DNA of 64,000 nt from positions 2,294,001 to 2,358,000 of the forward strand of contig NZ_JHZX01000001.1 of assembly GCF_000688335.1 (NCBI RefSeq), written 5' to 3'. Below are positions 27,409-36,376 of this stretch, in pieces. The translations under genes and the position numbers were made by a program. Under the pieces are notes generated by a model. That model ran no database searches, was not told the DNA's origin, and saw nothing but the letters and a program-made list of their open reading frames with translations. The stretch is from Sediminibacter sp. Hel_I_10. Its GTDB lineage: Bacteria > Bacteroidota > Bacteroidia > Flavobacteriales > Flavobacteriaceae. Every line of letters starts with the position of its first letter. The stretch's first letter is position 1.

Positions 27409-30400
27409 ATGAGTTCCTCTAAAAATAATTCGGTACCACCAGATATAAGTTTATTCTCTTCTTCGGAAGGTATTTATGCTAAGGTTTTTTATAATAGTCC
27501 TATTCCTAAATCAATTTCCAACGATCAAGATCGAAGACTGGTTGATGTCAACCAGTCATGGGAGCGGTTCACGGGCTATAAGCGGGAAGAGGTATTAGGA
27601 AAAAAAATAGAAGACTTAAAATTGATCTCATTTAGCGAAGCAGATTCCATACATAGCATGCTTTCAAAAAAAGAGATTCTTCAATCTTATGAAATTAGAG
27701 TAAAAAGAAAAAACGGAAGGTCTGCTTTTGGTTTAGCTACATTTCAATTAGTGACCATTAATCATAATGTTTACATCCAATCGTCAATATTAGATATTAG
27801 TGAGCTTAAGAAATCTCAAAATGAACTTTCTATTGCTCAAAATTTTTCAAATCAGCTCATAGACAATATGCATGAGTCCCTTGTGGTTTATGATTTAGAT
27901 TTGAAATGCGTAAGGGTAAATAAAGCCTATTGCGACCTCACAGGATTTAAAGAGGCAGATATTGTGGGAAAAAAGCAACCGTTCCCGCATTGGCCACCAG
28001 AACATTTTGATGTTATCATGAGATATGTATCTCAAGGTGTAAAAAATGGCATCGTCAAAGATCAGTTGGTTTTCAAGAAAGCCAATGGCGAACGCTTTGA
28101 AGCAGCTATGGCCTCTACTAAAATAACTAATATAGAAGGCAAAACCATCGGTTTCGTTTCTACCGCTGTAGATATTTCAGAGAGGATTCAATTTCAGAAG
28201 AAATTAAAGCTGGCGTCCGAGAAAGCGATTGAAAAAAAAGAAGCAATATTACAATTAGTAGAGTTTGTAGGTCAGGATTTTGAAAAGGTTCTAAAAAAAA
28301 TCACAGCGATTTCGGCTAAGGTTTTAAATATCCCGAGGGTAAGTATCTGGCAGTTTAATAATGATCATACCCAAATCAATTGCCTAAATGCATATCACTT
28401 AAACCCTGACCAGTTTAAAAATCACACAACATTGAAAACTAAAAAATACCCTAATTACTTTGAGTCTTTTTATGCCAATAAGTTAATCAATGTTAGTGAT
28501 GTTAAGGATAGTTATTTGTCAGCTTCGTTTATTAAGGATTACTTAGACCCTCATGGTATCACATCACTTTTGGATATTTTTATTAAAGGGGTAGATGCTG
28601 TTTTTGGTGTAATCTGTTTTGAACATATTGGAGGACCAAGAAAGTGGACCGATGAAGAGGTTGAATTTGTGACCATGATTGCGAGCATTGTGTCTTTAGT
28701 GGTTGAAAATAATGAACGAAAGAAAATTCAAAAAAAGTTATTGCTTGAAAAAGAGTTTTCCGAAGAATTAATTGGTTCTATGCAAGAGGGCATTTCCATT
28801 GTAAATCCTAAAGGAGAAACCATACGGGTGAACGATGCCTTTTGCAAAATGACTGGTTTTACCGAGAAAGAACTGCTAGGAGAAAAACCGCCGTTTAAAT
28901 ATTGGCCACCAGAGCACGAGACTTCCATAAAAAAATCCTTTGAAGATCTTTTTCAGCAGAAAAAAGTCATTAATGAGTTGACGTTTATGACTAAAAAGGG
29001 GAAGCGTTTTCCTGTATCCTTAGCGCTCTCAACGGTGAAATCAAAGAAAGGAGCGCCAGTGGCTTATTTTACGACGGCTACAGACATGAGCCAAAGAGTG
29101 AAAAATGAAGCGAAACTCCAAGAACGTATACAGACGTCCCAAGAACGAAAGCGGGTTATTTCAGAATTGGTAACCTTAATAGGTCAGGATTATGATACCG
29201 TGATTAAACGAATAGCTAAGTTGTCTTCTGAAGCGCTTAGTGCAGATCGCGTAACCATTTGGAAATATGAAGGTGATGATTGTCATTTGTTTAAAAAACT
29301 TAGTTATAATATAAAGGATCAACGCTTTGAAAAGGGAGGTGCGGTAATAAACACAAAAGATTTCCCAGAGTATTTTGAGATTTTTAAATCTAAGTCGCTT
29401 TTAAATGTTCGCAATATTAAAAATCATCCCGCAAGGGCATTGTTAGAGCATCCTTCTGAAGTCACTTCTTGTCTTGATGCTGTAATTCATGGAAAAAACA
29501 GAGCCTATGGTTTGATTTGCTTTGAAGCCTCAGGCCCAGAAGTGGTGTATACCGATCAGGAAGAGAATTTTGCGGCCTCTGTGGCCACTATCATTTCGCT
29601 TATGGTTGAGGCACGAGATCGTATGGAGGCCGAAGACCGATTGATTAAAGCCAATGATAAACTGCTCAGCGTCAATGCCGAGTTAAATACGCTCAAAAAA
29701 GAGTTAGAGCAACAAAATGTTTATCTCAGAGAAGAAATTGGTTTGGCGTTTAATTATGAGGAAATGGTTTACAGTAGTGACGCCTTTAGCCAAGTATTAA
29801 CAAATGTGGAGACGGTGGCGCATACAAAGGCTACTGTTTTACTCTTAGGCGAATCTGGTACAGGAAAAGAATTGTTGGCCAGAGCCATCCACAACATAAG
29901 TGATAGAAATACTAAGCCATTGATAAAAGTCAATTGTGCGGCAATCCCTAGAGAACTTATAGAGAGCGAGCTGTTTGGGCATAAAAAAGGGTCGTTTACA
30001 GGTGCTTTTACTGATAAGCTAGGTAAATTTATGCTTGCCGATGGAGGCACATTGTTTTTAGATGAAATTGGGGAACTGCCCTTGGAGATGCAGCCCAAGT
30101 TGCTAAGAGCTATTCAAGAATCTGAAATTGAACAAATAGGGAGTTCTAAAATAGAAAAGGTAGATATCAGGATTATTGCAGCTACCAATAAGGATCTTAA
30201 AAAAGAAGTAGCACAGAAAAATTTTAGGGAAGACCTCTACTTTAGAATTAATGTTTTTCCTATACACATCCCGCCACTACGGGAAAGGGCAGAAGACATT
30301 CCTATCTTAATAGAGCATTTTGTAAATAAGTATAGCAAAGACTATAATAAGAAATTAAAATACATCTCTGAGGAAGCAAAACTAAATTTGCAAACCTATG

Positions 30401-30690
30401 CTTGGCCAGGCAATGTACGCGAATTGGAAAACCTCATACAGCGTGCCGTTATTTTGTCTAAAGAAGATCGTCTAGAATTACCCGATATCGGTTCTTCTTC
30501 AAGTGAACAACTCATCTCGTCAACGACGTTAACTCTAGATGAGGTACAACGTTTGCATATTTTGAAAACGCTTCAAAAGTGTAAGTGGAAAATTGATGGT
30601 ACCGACGGCGCTGCGCAAAGTTTAGACTTAAAGCCCAGCACACTTAGAGATAAAATGAAAAAACTTCAAATTGTAAGACCGTCTAACTAA
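27409..30690 (+). CDS. Sigma-54-dependent transcriptional activator with PAS-PAS-GAF-PAS-GAF sensor
   Basis: 1093 residues from ATG 27409; a TTG at 27364 is possible but less likely. Order: PAS (about 25-140), PAS (145-265), GAF (285-430), PAS (450-570), GAF (590-735), coiled coil (740-785), AAA+ sigma-54 interaction domain (790-1010), Fis-type helix-turn-helix (1040-1093). Walker A GESGTGKE is at 814-821, the sigma-54 contact loop GSFTGA at 861-866, Walker B is TLFLDEIGELP, and the R-finger region FREDLYFRINVFPI. There is no receiver domain and no membrane segment, so it senses a cytosolic ligand or redox cue through PAS/GAF. It probably activates the operon just downstream (see the sites at 30690-30845). 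Confidence 0.93.
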   Translation: MSSSKNNSVPPDISLFSSSEGIYAKVFYNSPIPKSISNDQDRRLVDVNQSWERFTGYKREEVLGKKIEDLKLISFSEADSIHSMLSKKEILQSYEIRVKRKNGRSAFGLATFQLVTINHNVYIQSSILDISELKKSQNELSIAQNFSNQLIDNMHESLVVYDLDLKCVRVNKAYCDLTGFKEADIVGKKQPFPHWPPEHFDVIMRYVSQGVKNGIVKDQLVFKKANGERFEAAMASTKITNIEGKTIGFVSTAVDISERIQFQKKLKLASEKAIEKKEAILQLVEFVGQDFEKVLKKITAISAKVLNIPRVSIWQFNNDHTQINCLNAYHLNPDQFKNHTTLKTKKYPNYFESFYANKLINVSDVKDSYLSASFIKDYLDPHGITSLLDIFIKGVDAVFGVICFEHIGGPRKWTDEEVEFVTMIASIVSLVVENNERKKIQKKLLLEKEFSEELIGSMQEGISIVNPKGETIRVNDAFCKMTGFTEKELLGEKPPFKYWPPEHETSIKKSFEDLFQQKKVINELTFMTKKGKRFPVSLALSTVKSKKGAPVAYFTTATDMSQRVKNEAKLQERIQTSQERKRVISELVTLIGQDYDTVIKRIAKLSSEALSADRVTIWKYEGDDCHLFKKLSYNIKDQRFEKGGAVINTKDFPEYFEIFKSKSLLNVRNIKNHPARALLEHPSEVTSCLDAVIHGKNRAYGLICFEASGPEVVYTDQEENFAASVATIISLMVEARDRMEAEDRLIKANDKLLSVNAELNTLKKELEQQNVYLREEIGLAFNYEEMVYSSDAFSQVLTNVETVAHTKATVLLLGESGTGKELLARAIHNISDRNTKPLIKVNCAAIPRELIESELFGHKKGSFTGAFTDKLGKFMLADGGTLFLDEIGELPLEMQPKLLRAIQESEIEQIGSSKIEKVDIRIIAATNKDLKKEVAQKNFREDLYFRINVFPIHIPPLRERAEDIPILIEHFVNKYSKDYNKKLKYISEEAKLNLQTYAWPGNVRELENLIQRAVILSKEDRLELPDIGSSSSEQLISSTTLTLDEVQRLHILKTLQKCKWKIDGTDGAAQSLDLKPSTLRDKMKKLQIVRPSN

Positions 30691-30740
30691 CGGTATACCG
30701 TGTAATTAAAAATGAGGCAATATAAGCTCGCGGTTAACCG
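30690..30740. promoter_or_regulatory. Two palindromic upstream activator sites, 40 bp apart
   Basis: ACGGTATACCGT (30690-30701) and CGGTTAACCG (30731-30740) are perfect palindromes sharing CGGT-2-ACCG, with centres exactly 40 bp (about four helical turns) apart. A half site ACGGTAT follows at 30754. Neither has a T-tract, so they are not terminators. They lie about 120-160 bp before the predicted sigma-54 start site, the usual place for enhancer sites of a Fis-type activator. Confidence 0.55.
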
Positions 30741-30829
30741 TGGGATCAATTCTACGGTATGAATTTCTTCTGTTTTTAAACCTCTCGGCAATAGCTGTTT
30801 AAAATAGTTTTTGATGATTTTAAAAGATT

Positions 30830-30845
30830 TGGCATGTAAATAGCT
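30830..30845 (+). promoter_or_regulatory. Probable sigma-54 promoter
   Basis: TGGCATGTAAATAGCT fits the consensus TGGCAC-R-N4-TTGC. The obligatory GG and GC are present with exactly 10 nt between them, with TTGC changed to TAGC. The predicted start is near 30856, directly at the first ATG of the next gene. Confidence 0.55.
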
Positions 30846-30869
30846 CTTCCAATCATGGCGCAAAAAGCT

Positions 30870-31316
30870 ATGCTTATGGAAGATGAACGTATCATTGAAT
30901 TTAATCACGCTAAATTTTGGTGTAGTAATGATATTCTTTTTTGTGAGTTTAAGGATTCAGCAGTTGGCTGCACTTTAACTAAGGAAAGGGCAGAAGCTTT
31001 TATAAAAGCGATTGATAGTCTTACTGAAAAAGTACCAATGCCATTTTTAATAATTGTAAATGGTGCTTTGGGAAGTTTTACCTCAGAAGCTGCTACACTG
31101 TTTGCTACCAGTCCTATTTTAAAAAACGTAAGAATTTGTGAAGCCTATCTAATTAAGAAGATAAATGGTAAGCTCATTGTTAATTCTTATAAGCGGCTCT
31201 ATGAGCCTAAAACCCCATTTCACTTTTTTAATAACCTAATTGATGCCATGCAATTTTGTATGGCATCAAAAAATGATTTTTATGCAAGTCCCAAAGCTTC
31301 AAAACGAGAATTTTAA
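30870..31316 (+). CDS. Small DUF7793/STAS-like protein
   Basis: 148 residues if translation begins at ATG 30870. The first ATG at 30855 coincides with the predicted sigma-54 transcription start; 30876 is a third option. Seen: ERIIEFNHAKFWCSNDILFCEF, a helix with LTKERAEAFIKAIDSL, then MPFLIIVNGALGSFTSEAATLFA. This beta-alpha pattern is that of the DUF7793 group, which resembles STAS or SpoIIAA-like folds. No catalytic residue is evident. It overlaps the following kinase gene by 35 nt. A role as a regulatory partner of the kinase is inferred from position only. Confidence 0.7.
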   Translation: MLMEDERIIEFNHAKFWCSNDILFCEFKDSAVGCTLTKERAEAFIKAIDSLTEKVPMPFLIIVNGALGSFTSEAATLFATSPILKNVRICEAYLIKKINGKLIVNSYKRLYEPKTPFHFFNNLIDAMQFCMASKNDFYASPKASKREF

Positions 31317-33147
31317 AAAACAGAAACATGACTTATTTAATTCCCTTGACAACCAGCTAACCATTTCTGTAAATGATAAGTATGGTAGAATAACCTACGC
31401 TAATACTAATTTTTGCAGGTTATTGGGAGTTAAGCTAGAGTTCTTAATTGGTGAGACCAATGAGCTGCTAAAGTCGCATTTACATACTGATGGGATTTAC
31501 AGAAATTTATGGTCTACCATTCGAAAAGGTGGAAATTGGGAAGGCGTGCTCTTTTATAAGAAATCTGAAATCAATTTTTATTGGTTAAAAACAACCATTA
31601 CACCACTACGGGATGCCGTTGGGACTATTACTGGGTATCTTTCAATATATCATGATATCACAGATTATTATCAAAAGGAAATTACCGACGATACCGTCGT
31701 GGTAGGAGAAAGCACCTCTTTAAAAGCTATTACAGATGTTATATTATCTATAAACCAAAGAGGAAAAATAATAAAGGCCATTGGTGTTGAGAATCAAAAG
31801 AATTATGATAATCTCATCGGTTCTTACGTGTATGATTTTATTGATTCTGAGTATCATCAAGGAGCAAAACATAAGATCAAAGAGGTTTTTCAAGATGGCA
31901 ATATTGAGGAGTTTCAGTTTATGTCCAGTCCAACTGATGTGGAGCGCGCTTTGTTTATTTCAACAATAAGCCCTGTGGCCAACAGCTTTGAAGAGGTTAG
32001 TTTCGTTAATATTTCAACCGAAAGAAAAACCAGTGATATCGAAACGTTTAGTGAGTTGAAAGCTGTAGAAACAAAGTATAAAACTATTTTTAAATCCATT
32101 AGCGCTGGCGCTATCGTGATCACAGATCATGTAGGAACTATTGTTGAATGGAATAAGGGCGCCGAGTTGACCTTTGGGTATACAGAAGCTGAAGTTTTAG
32201 GTCAATCCCTGGCTATCCTAATCCCAAACCAACATATCGATAAGGGAAAAAAGGAACTGTTTCGAATCAAGGAACGTATTAAAATGAATAGCGAAGAGGG
32301 GTCGTTGGAAATTTTAGGTCTAAAGAAAAATGGAACTGAGTTTCCTTTAGAATTTGCTGGTAGTAGCTGGTTTTGCGGCAAAAATAGATATTACTGTGCG
32401 ATGATGTTAGAAACAACCAAACGTAAGAGTTTAGAAAATAAACTAAAACAAAAAACAATAGATCTAGAAACATTTTTGTACCGCTCGGCTCATGATCTTA
32501 AAGCACCTTTAACTTCTGTTGAAGGCTTGCTTAATCTTTTGAGGGATGATGTCATAGATGAGCAATTGGCTTCTGTGATTGATATGTTGGATATAAGTCT
32601 GGAAAAGGGAAAACTGATGTTGGATAACCTTGCTTTTGCCTCTAGAATTTCGCAACATAAAAAACGGGTGTCTGTCGTAGATTTTAAAAGCGAATTAGAA
32701 ACGGCGCTTCAGGTTTTAAGCAACTTGGAAAAATTTGAGGACATTGAATTTCGTATTCAAATTGATCAAGCCATATCCTTTTGCTGTAATGTAACCCTAA
32801 TACGTGCCATATTTCAAAATATTATTAATAATGCGATTATCTATAGTAAACCCTTAGCTCAAAATCACAAACCCTTTATTTCTGTTGAAATAGAACAGTA
32901 TCCAGATAAAGTTGAAATTCTAATTTCGGATAACGGGTTAGGCATTCGAAAAAAACATATCGATAAAATTTTCAATCTTTATTATAGAGCTAGTAATGAA
33001 GGTGGTCAGGGCTCCGGTCTAGGTTTGTATATCGTTAAATGTATTGTGGAGGATTTAAATGGAACCATAACCGTATCCAGTAAATTACACAAAGGCACAG
33101 AGTTTAAAATAGAATTACCCCATCTCCCTAAAACAGCGACACTATGA
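31282..33147 (+). CDS. Soluble PAS-domain sensor histidine kinase
   Basis: 621 residues from ATG 31282 (an upstream ATG at 31240 is possible). Three PAS-type domains (about 20-125, 140-255, 265-385) precede a dimerisation helix with phospho-acceptor His404 in RSAHDLKAPLTSVEG. The ATPase domain follows with the N box NIINNAIIYSK and the G boxes DNGLGI and GSGLGLYIVK. No membrane segment or signal peptide is seen, so sensing is cytosolic. Its stop overlaps the response regulator ATG (ATGA), so the pair is almost certainly a cognate two-component system. Confidence 0.92.
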   Translation: MQVPKLQNENFKKQKHDLFNSLDNQLTISVNDKYGRITYANTNFCRLLGVKLEFLIGETNELLKSHLHTDGIYRNLWSTIRKGGNWEGVLFYKKSEINFYWLKTTITPLRDAVGTITGYLSIYHDITDYYQKEITDDTVVVGESTSLKAITDVILSINQRGKIIKAIGVENQKNYDNLIGSYVYDFIDSEYHQGAKHKIKEVFQDGNIEEFQFMSSPTDVERALFISTISPVANSFEEVSFVNISTERKTSDIETFSELKAVETKYKTIFKSISAGAIVITDHVGTIVEWNKGAELTFGYTEAEVLGQSLAILIPNQHIDKGKKELFRIKERIKMNSEEGSLEILGLKKNGTEFPLEFAGSSWFCGKNRYYCAMMLETTKRKSLENKLKQKTIDLETFLYRSAHDLKAPLTSVEGLLNLLRDDVIDEQLASVIDMLDISLEKGKLMLDNLAFASRISQHKKRVSVVDFKSELETALQVLSNLEKFEDIEFRIQIDQAISFCCNVTLIRAIFQNIINNAIIYSKPLAQNHKPFISVEIEQYPDKVEILISDNGLGIRKKHIDKIFNLYYRASNEGGQGSGLGLYIVKCIVEDLNGTITVSSKLHKGTEFKIELPHLPKTATL

Positions 33148-33584
33148 TTTCAAACATTATGATTATTGACGATAATAAAATTGATTTATTTATAGGTCAA
33201 AAAATTATTGAAAAGTACAATCCAGAGATCCAGGTAAGGAGTTTTAATAATGCTATTTCTGCACTGAATTTTTTAAAAGTATCAGCACTAAAAAACTGCT
33301 CAAAAACCATTTCACCGCCAGATTTAATTCTATTGGATATCAACATGCCCCAAATGGATGGTTTCGAATTTATGGAGGCCTTCAAAAAGATGAAGCTTAT
33401 GGATGCGGCTATAAAAATTGTGGTGCTCTCATCATCGCTTTGTCATGATGACTTGGACAAGGTCAAAAACGAGCAACATTGTTTAGGTTATGTCTCAAAG
33501 CCCATAACTGTAGATAAATTGAGAGATGTTATTGAGAAAAAATCACATAATCATGACAATGACATTTCTGGAACATTTTTTTGA
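33144..33584 (+). CDS. Single-domain response regulator (CheY-like)
   Basis: 146 residues consisting only of a receiver domain: Asp9/Asp10, phospho-acceptor Asp65 in LILLDINMP, Ser96-region LSSSL and Lys in YVSKPI. There is no DNA-binding output, so it acts by protein interaction or as part of a phosphorelay. A 19-residue insertion-like stretch (around residues 45-58, Lys/Ser-rich) lies before the active strand. It overlaps the kinase gene by 4 nt. Confidence 0.92.
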   Translation: MISNIMIIDDNKIDLFIGQKIIEKYNPEIQVRSFNNAISALNFLKVSALKNCSKTISPPDLILLDINMPQMDGFEFMEAFKKMKLMDAAIKIVVLSSSLCHDDLDKVKNEQHCLGYVSKPITVDKLRDVIEKKSHNHDNDISGTFF

Positions 33585-33691
33585 GTATAGTCTAAAATCT
33601 GCTTAAAATTTGATGAGTATCCAAATCATTTTGTACGCTTTAATACTAACATATAGCAATACCAAATCTATCAAAATCCTAACACACAATT

Positions 33692-35146
33692 ATGAAAAAA
33701 AAGAAATCAATTATTACAGTCGCACTAGTTTTATGCCTTTTTCATGTAGGATATAATTCTTATTCACAAGTAGGAATAGGCACTGCCACACCAGAAGAAT
33801 CTTCTGCCTTAGACATTAGCTCAACCTCAAAGGGTCTACTAGCTCCAAGAATGACTACCATACAGCGCGTTGCGATAGACACTCCTGCAAATGGACTTCT
33901 TGTATATGACATCACTGAAAATGCATTTTACTTTTATCAAAGCAGTGCATGGATCAGGATGGAATCTGAGGTAAGAGAGAATTTTAAATTGATAAAATCT
34001 GTATCAGACCTTAGTGAGGAGCTTACCGCTGGGGGAGGTTCAAAATATTTACTCAGCACTAATAAAGTTTATGAAATTAACGGGGTCATTAATTTAGCGC
34101 ATCCCATAGATTTAAATGAGGCCTATCTGACTGGGGTTGATTCTAGTGATGATATTCTAGTAAAATCAGGAGGCACCTTATTTGAAGGATCTAAGGGTGG
34201 GCTTATTAAAAATTTAACGATATCCGCCTCAGGAGCTACTGTATTCAATTTGTCAGGTTCAGGAAATCTAGTTATTAAAGACACTTATATTGCAAACTCT
34301 AATGCTGTTGGAAGTATTTCCGATTTTGATTTGGTGTATTTTAGTGTTGTTCAATACGTCAATAATACAGATGGAATTTCATTTAGCGATATTGGGAATT
34401 TGCTTCTTAGTAATACCGCTTGGCAATCTAGTAATTCGGGGACGTATGAAACGTTTTCAGGATTATTTAATTTGATTCAGAAACAGGGCGGCTTTATGGA
34501 GGTTGATGGATCTGCTGTTGGTATTGATGTTAGCGCAAACCCAACGCCAGCCAAAGCGGTGTTGACGGGTGCTAATTTTGCAGGAAGCAGCATACAATAT
34601 ATCAATAAGTATACCTCGGGAACGTTTCCAAATTATAACTTTACAAATGTATGGACAGTTAATTGTCCTGGTATTCCTGTAGAATCTGATGAAGCCAGCA
34701 CGGGCAATATTTATTATAACGGAAGTATCACAGCGGGTTTCGTTCAATCTATAACTAGTAATAGTCCAGTTAATTTATCAGGGTCTAGTAACACTAACAC
34801 AACCACTGCGGTGAATTTGTTGAGAACCTCTTCTCCTCAAAATAACCGTTTGACTTATAATGGTAAAAAGACAAAAACATTTCAGGTCAATGCATCATTA
34901 TCTGTTCGAGGCAATTCTGGAACTGGGGATTTTTATGCCTTCTTTATTCGGAAAAACGGAAATACAACCTTGGTAGAAACAAACTCCTTATTACGAGTAA
35001 ACAATACCACAGATATTATAAATAACGCAATTACTGGAACCGTAGAGTTATCACCAAACGATTATATCGAGGTTTGGGCACAACGCTTAACTGGTTCTGG
35101 TACCACCTCTATTGCTGTGTTTTCATTAAATTTAAATATTAAATAG
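33692..35146 (+). CDS. Secreted surface protein with flavobacterial N-terminal motif and fibre-like C terminus
   Basis: 484 residues: signal peptide (1-25, ending NSYSQ), then VGIGTATPEESSALDISS and KGLLAPRMT, a segment seen at the N terminus of many Flavobacteriia exported proteins. A beta-rich middle follows (about 100-370). The final about 100 residues (TFQVNASLSVRG ... DYIEVWAQR) look like a jelly-roll of the C1q/phage-fibre kind. No T9SS tail or lipobox is seen. The function is unknown, and adhesion is only a guess. A strong terminator follows. Confidence 0.65.
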   Translation: MKKKKSIITVALVLCLFHVGYNSYSQVGIGTATPEESSALDISSTSKGLLAPRMTTIQRVAIDTPANGLLVYDITENAFYFYQSSAWIRMESEVRENFKLIKSVSDLSEELTAGGGSKYLLSTNKVYEINGVINLAHPIDLNEAYLTGVDSSDDILVKSGGTLFEGSKGGLIKNLTISASGATVFNLSGSGNLVIKDTYIANSNAVGSISDFDLVYFSVVQYVNNTDGISFSDIGNLLLSNTAWQSSNSGTYETFSGLFNLIQKQGGFMEVDGSAVGIDVSANPTPAKAVLTGANFAGSSIQYINKYTSGTFPNYNFTNVWTVNCPGIPVESDEASTGNIYYNGSITAGFVQSITSNSPVNLSGSSNTNTTTAVNLLRTSSPQNNRLTYNGKKTKTFQVNASLSVRGNSGTGDFYAFFIRKNGNTTLVETNSLLRVNNTTDIINNAITGTVELSPNDYIEVWAQRLTGSGTTSIAVFSLNLNIK

Positions 35147-35175
35147 CGGATAGAACAAGAGTGATTCTAGTATTT

Positions 35176-35206
35176 AAAAAAGCCCTGGAATTCCTAGGGC
35201 TTTTTT
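35176..35206 (+). terminator. Intrinsic terminator after the secreted protein gene
   Basis: AAAAAAGCCCT pairs with AGGGCTTTTTT across a 9-nt loop that contains the palindrome GGAATTCC. A T-run is present. Confidence 0.85.
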
Positions 35207-35493
35207 AAACACTAGAATTCAAATAATTTTTTAAAAACTAAAATAATGAATTGTTGTTATTTTAGTTTGTTATCAACGTTCTATCCTATTATCTGGTAAC
35301 GTAAGAGTACCACTTTTTGAATTGTTTTATTTTAATAAAATTTTAAGTATTTTCTAATGTCGTTTCAATATATTCTTCCAATTTTTAAAAACAGATATAA
35401 ATTTCTACGGATATGAAACGATTTATGAATCTAGCAAAAAACAAAGCCTAAAATTCATAATAACAAAATATTAGATTTCTATTTATTTATTTT
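35207..35493. other. Intergenic region upstream of the pectin operon
   Basis: 287 AT-rich bases between the terminator and the kduI promoter. No frame, RNA gene or repeat is recognised. Confidence 0.5.
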
Positions 35494-35501
35494 TATATTT
35501 G
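35494..35501 (+). promoter_or_regulatory. kduI operon -7 element
   Basis: TATATTTG is an exact TAnnTTTG box. TTAG at 35471-35474 is the best -33 candidate at 19 nt. The LacI operator begins at the very next base, so bound repressor would cover the transcription start. Confidence 0.6.
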
Positions 35502-35515
35502 TGTAATCGATTACA
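35502..35515. promoter_or_regulatory. LacI-family operator upstream of kduI
   Basis: TGTAATCGATTACA is a perfect 14-bp palindrome with the central CG typical of LacI-family operators. Four close relatives occur upstream of other genes of this locus. It lies 14 bp before the kduI start codon. Confidence 0.8.
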
Positions 35516-35529
35516 ATAAAATTATTCTT

Positions 35530-36369
35530 ATGGCAATTTACGAGACAAGATACGCGTCTAACCCAGAATCAGTTAAAGCAGCTGACACTCAAAAATTACG
35601 GGATGAGTTTTTAATTCAAAACGTTATGAAACAAGACACACTAGAATGGGTATACACTCATTATGATCGGTTTATGGTTGCTGGTGTGGTGCCCGTGGAT
35701 AAGTCAGTGTCATTAGTTACAATTGACCCTCTTAAAGCTGGTTATTTTTTAGAAAGAAGAGAATTAGGAATTATAAATATTGGTGGAACAGGTAGCGTTA
35801 CTGTTGACGGAACAACTTATGAGCTTCAGCACAAAGAAGCACTTTATGTAGGTCAAGGCAATAAAGAGGTTGCATTTTCTAGCGAGTTTGCTAAAAGTCC
35901 AGCACAGTTCTATTTAAATTCTACACCTGCACACCAATCATTTCCTACTAAAAAAATAGGTACAGATGATGTTGAAGTGATAGAATTAGGAGCACCTGAA
36001 ACCGCAAATGCAAGAACCTTAAGAAAGTACATTGTGAACAGTGTGGTTGATGTTTGTCAATTACAAATGGGGATGACTTCTATAAAAACAGGAAGTAGTT
36101 GGAATACAATGCCAGCTCACGTTCATGATAGAAGAATGGAAGTGTACTTCTATTTTGAAGTCCCAGAAGATCAAGCGGTTTGTCACTTTATGGGGCAACC
36201 TCAAGAGACCCGCCACATTTGGATGGCAAATAAAGAAGCTGTAATTTCACCACCATGGTCCATTCACGCAGGATCAGGAACCTCAAATTATTCATTTATC
36301 TGGGGAATGGCTGGAGAAAATTTAGACTATGGAGACATGGATGTCTGTAAAATAAACGAATTAAGATAA
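35530..36369 (+). CDS. kduI: 5-dehydro-4-deoxy-D-glucuronate isomerase
   Basis: 279 residues, the usual size. KduI converts 5-keto-4-deoxyuronate (DKI) to 2,5-diketo-3-deoxygluconate (DKII) in the breakdown of unsaturated galacturonate. Cupin metal ligands are visible in MPAHVHDRRMEVYFYFEVP, and the N-terminal YETRYASNPESVKAADTQKLR is the family signature. No signal peptide is present, so it is cytosolic. First gene of the nine-gene uronate operon, 7 bp before kduD. Confidence 0.97.
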   Translation: MAIYETRYASNPESVKAADTQKLRDEFLIQNVMKQDTLEWVYTHYDRFMVAGVVPVDKSVSLVTIDPLKAGYFLERRELGIINIGGTGSVTVDGTTYELQHKEALYVGQGNKEVAFSSEFAKSPAQFYLNSTPAHQSFPTKKIGTDDVEVIELGAPETANARTLRKYIVNSVVDVCQLQMGMTSIKTGSSWNTMPAHVHDRRMEVYFYFEVPEDQAVCHFMGQPQETRHIWMANKEAVISPPWSIHAGSGTSNYSFIWGMAGENLDYGDMDVCKINELR

Positions 36370-36376
36370 ACAGCCG

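Noticed and set aside
30690-30740. The two CGGT palindromes as terminators of the activator gene
   Set aside because: Stems are only 5-6 bp without loops and have no T-tract; spacing and symmetry fit protein binding sites better.
33144-33584. Response regulator considered as DNA-binding
   Set aside because: The protein ends right after the receiver domain; no output domain is present.
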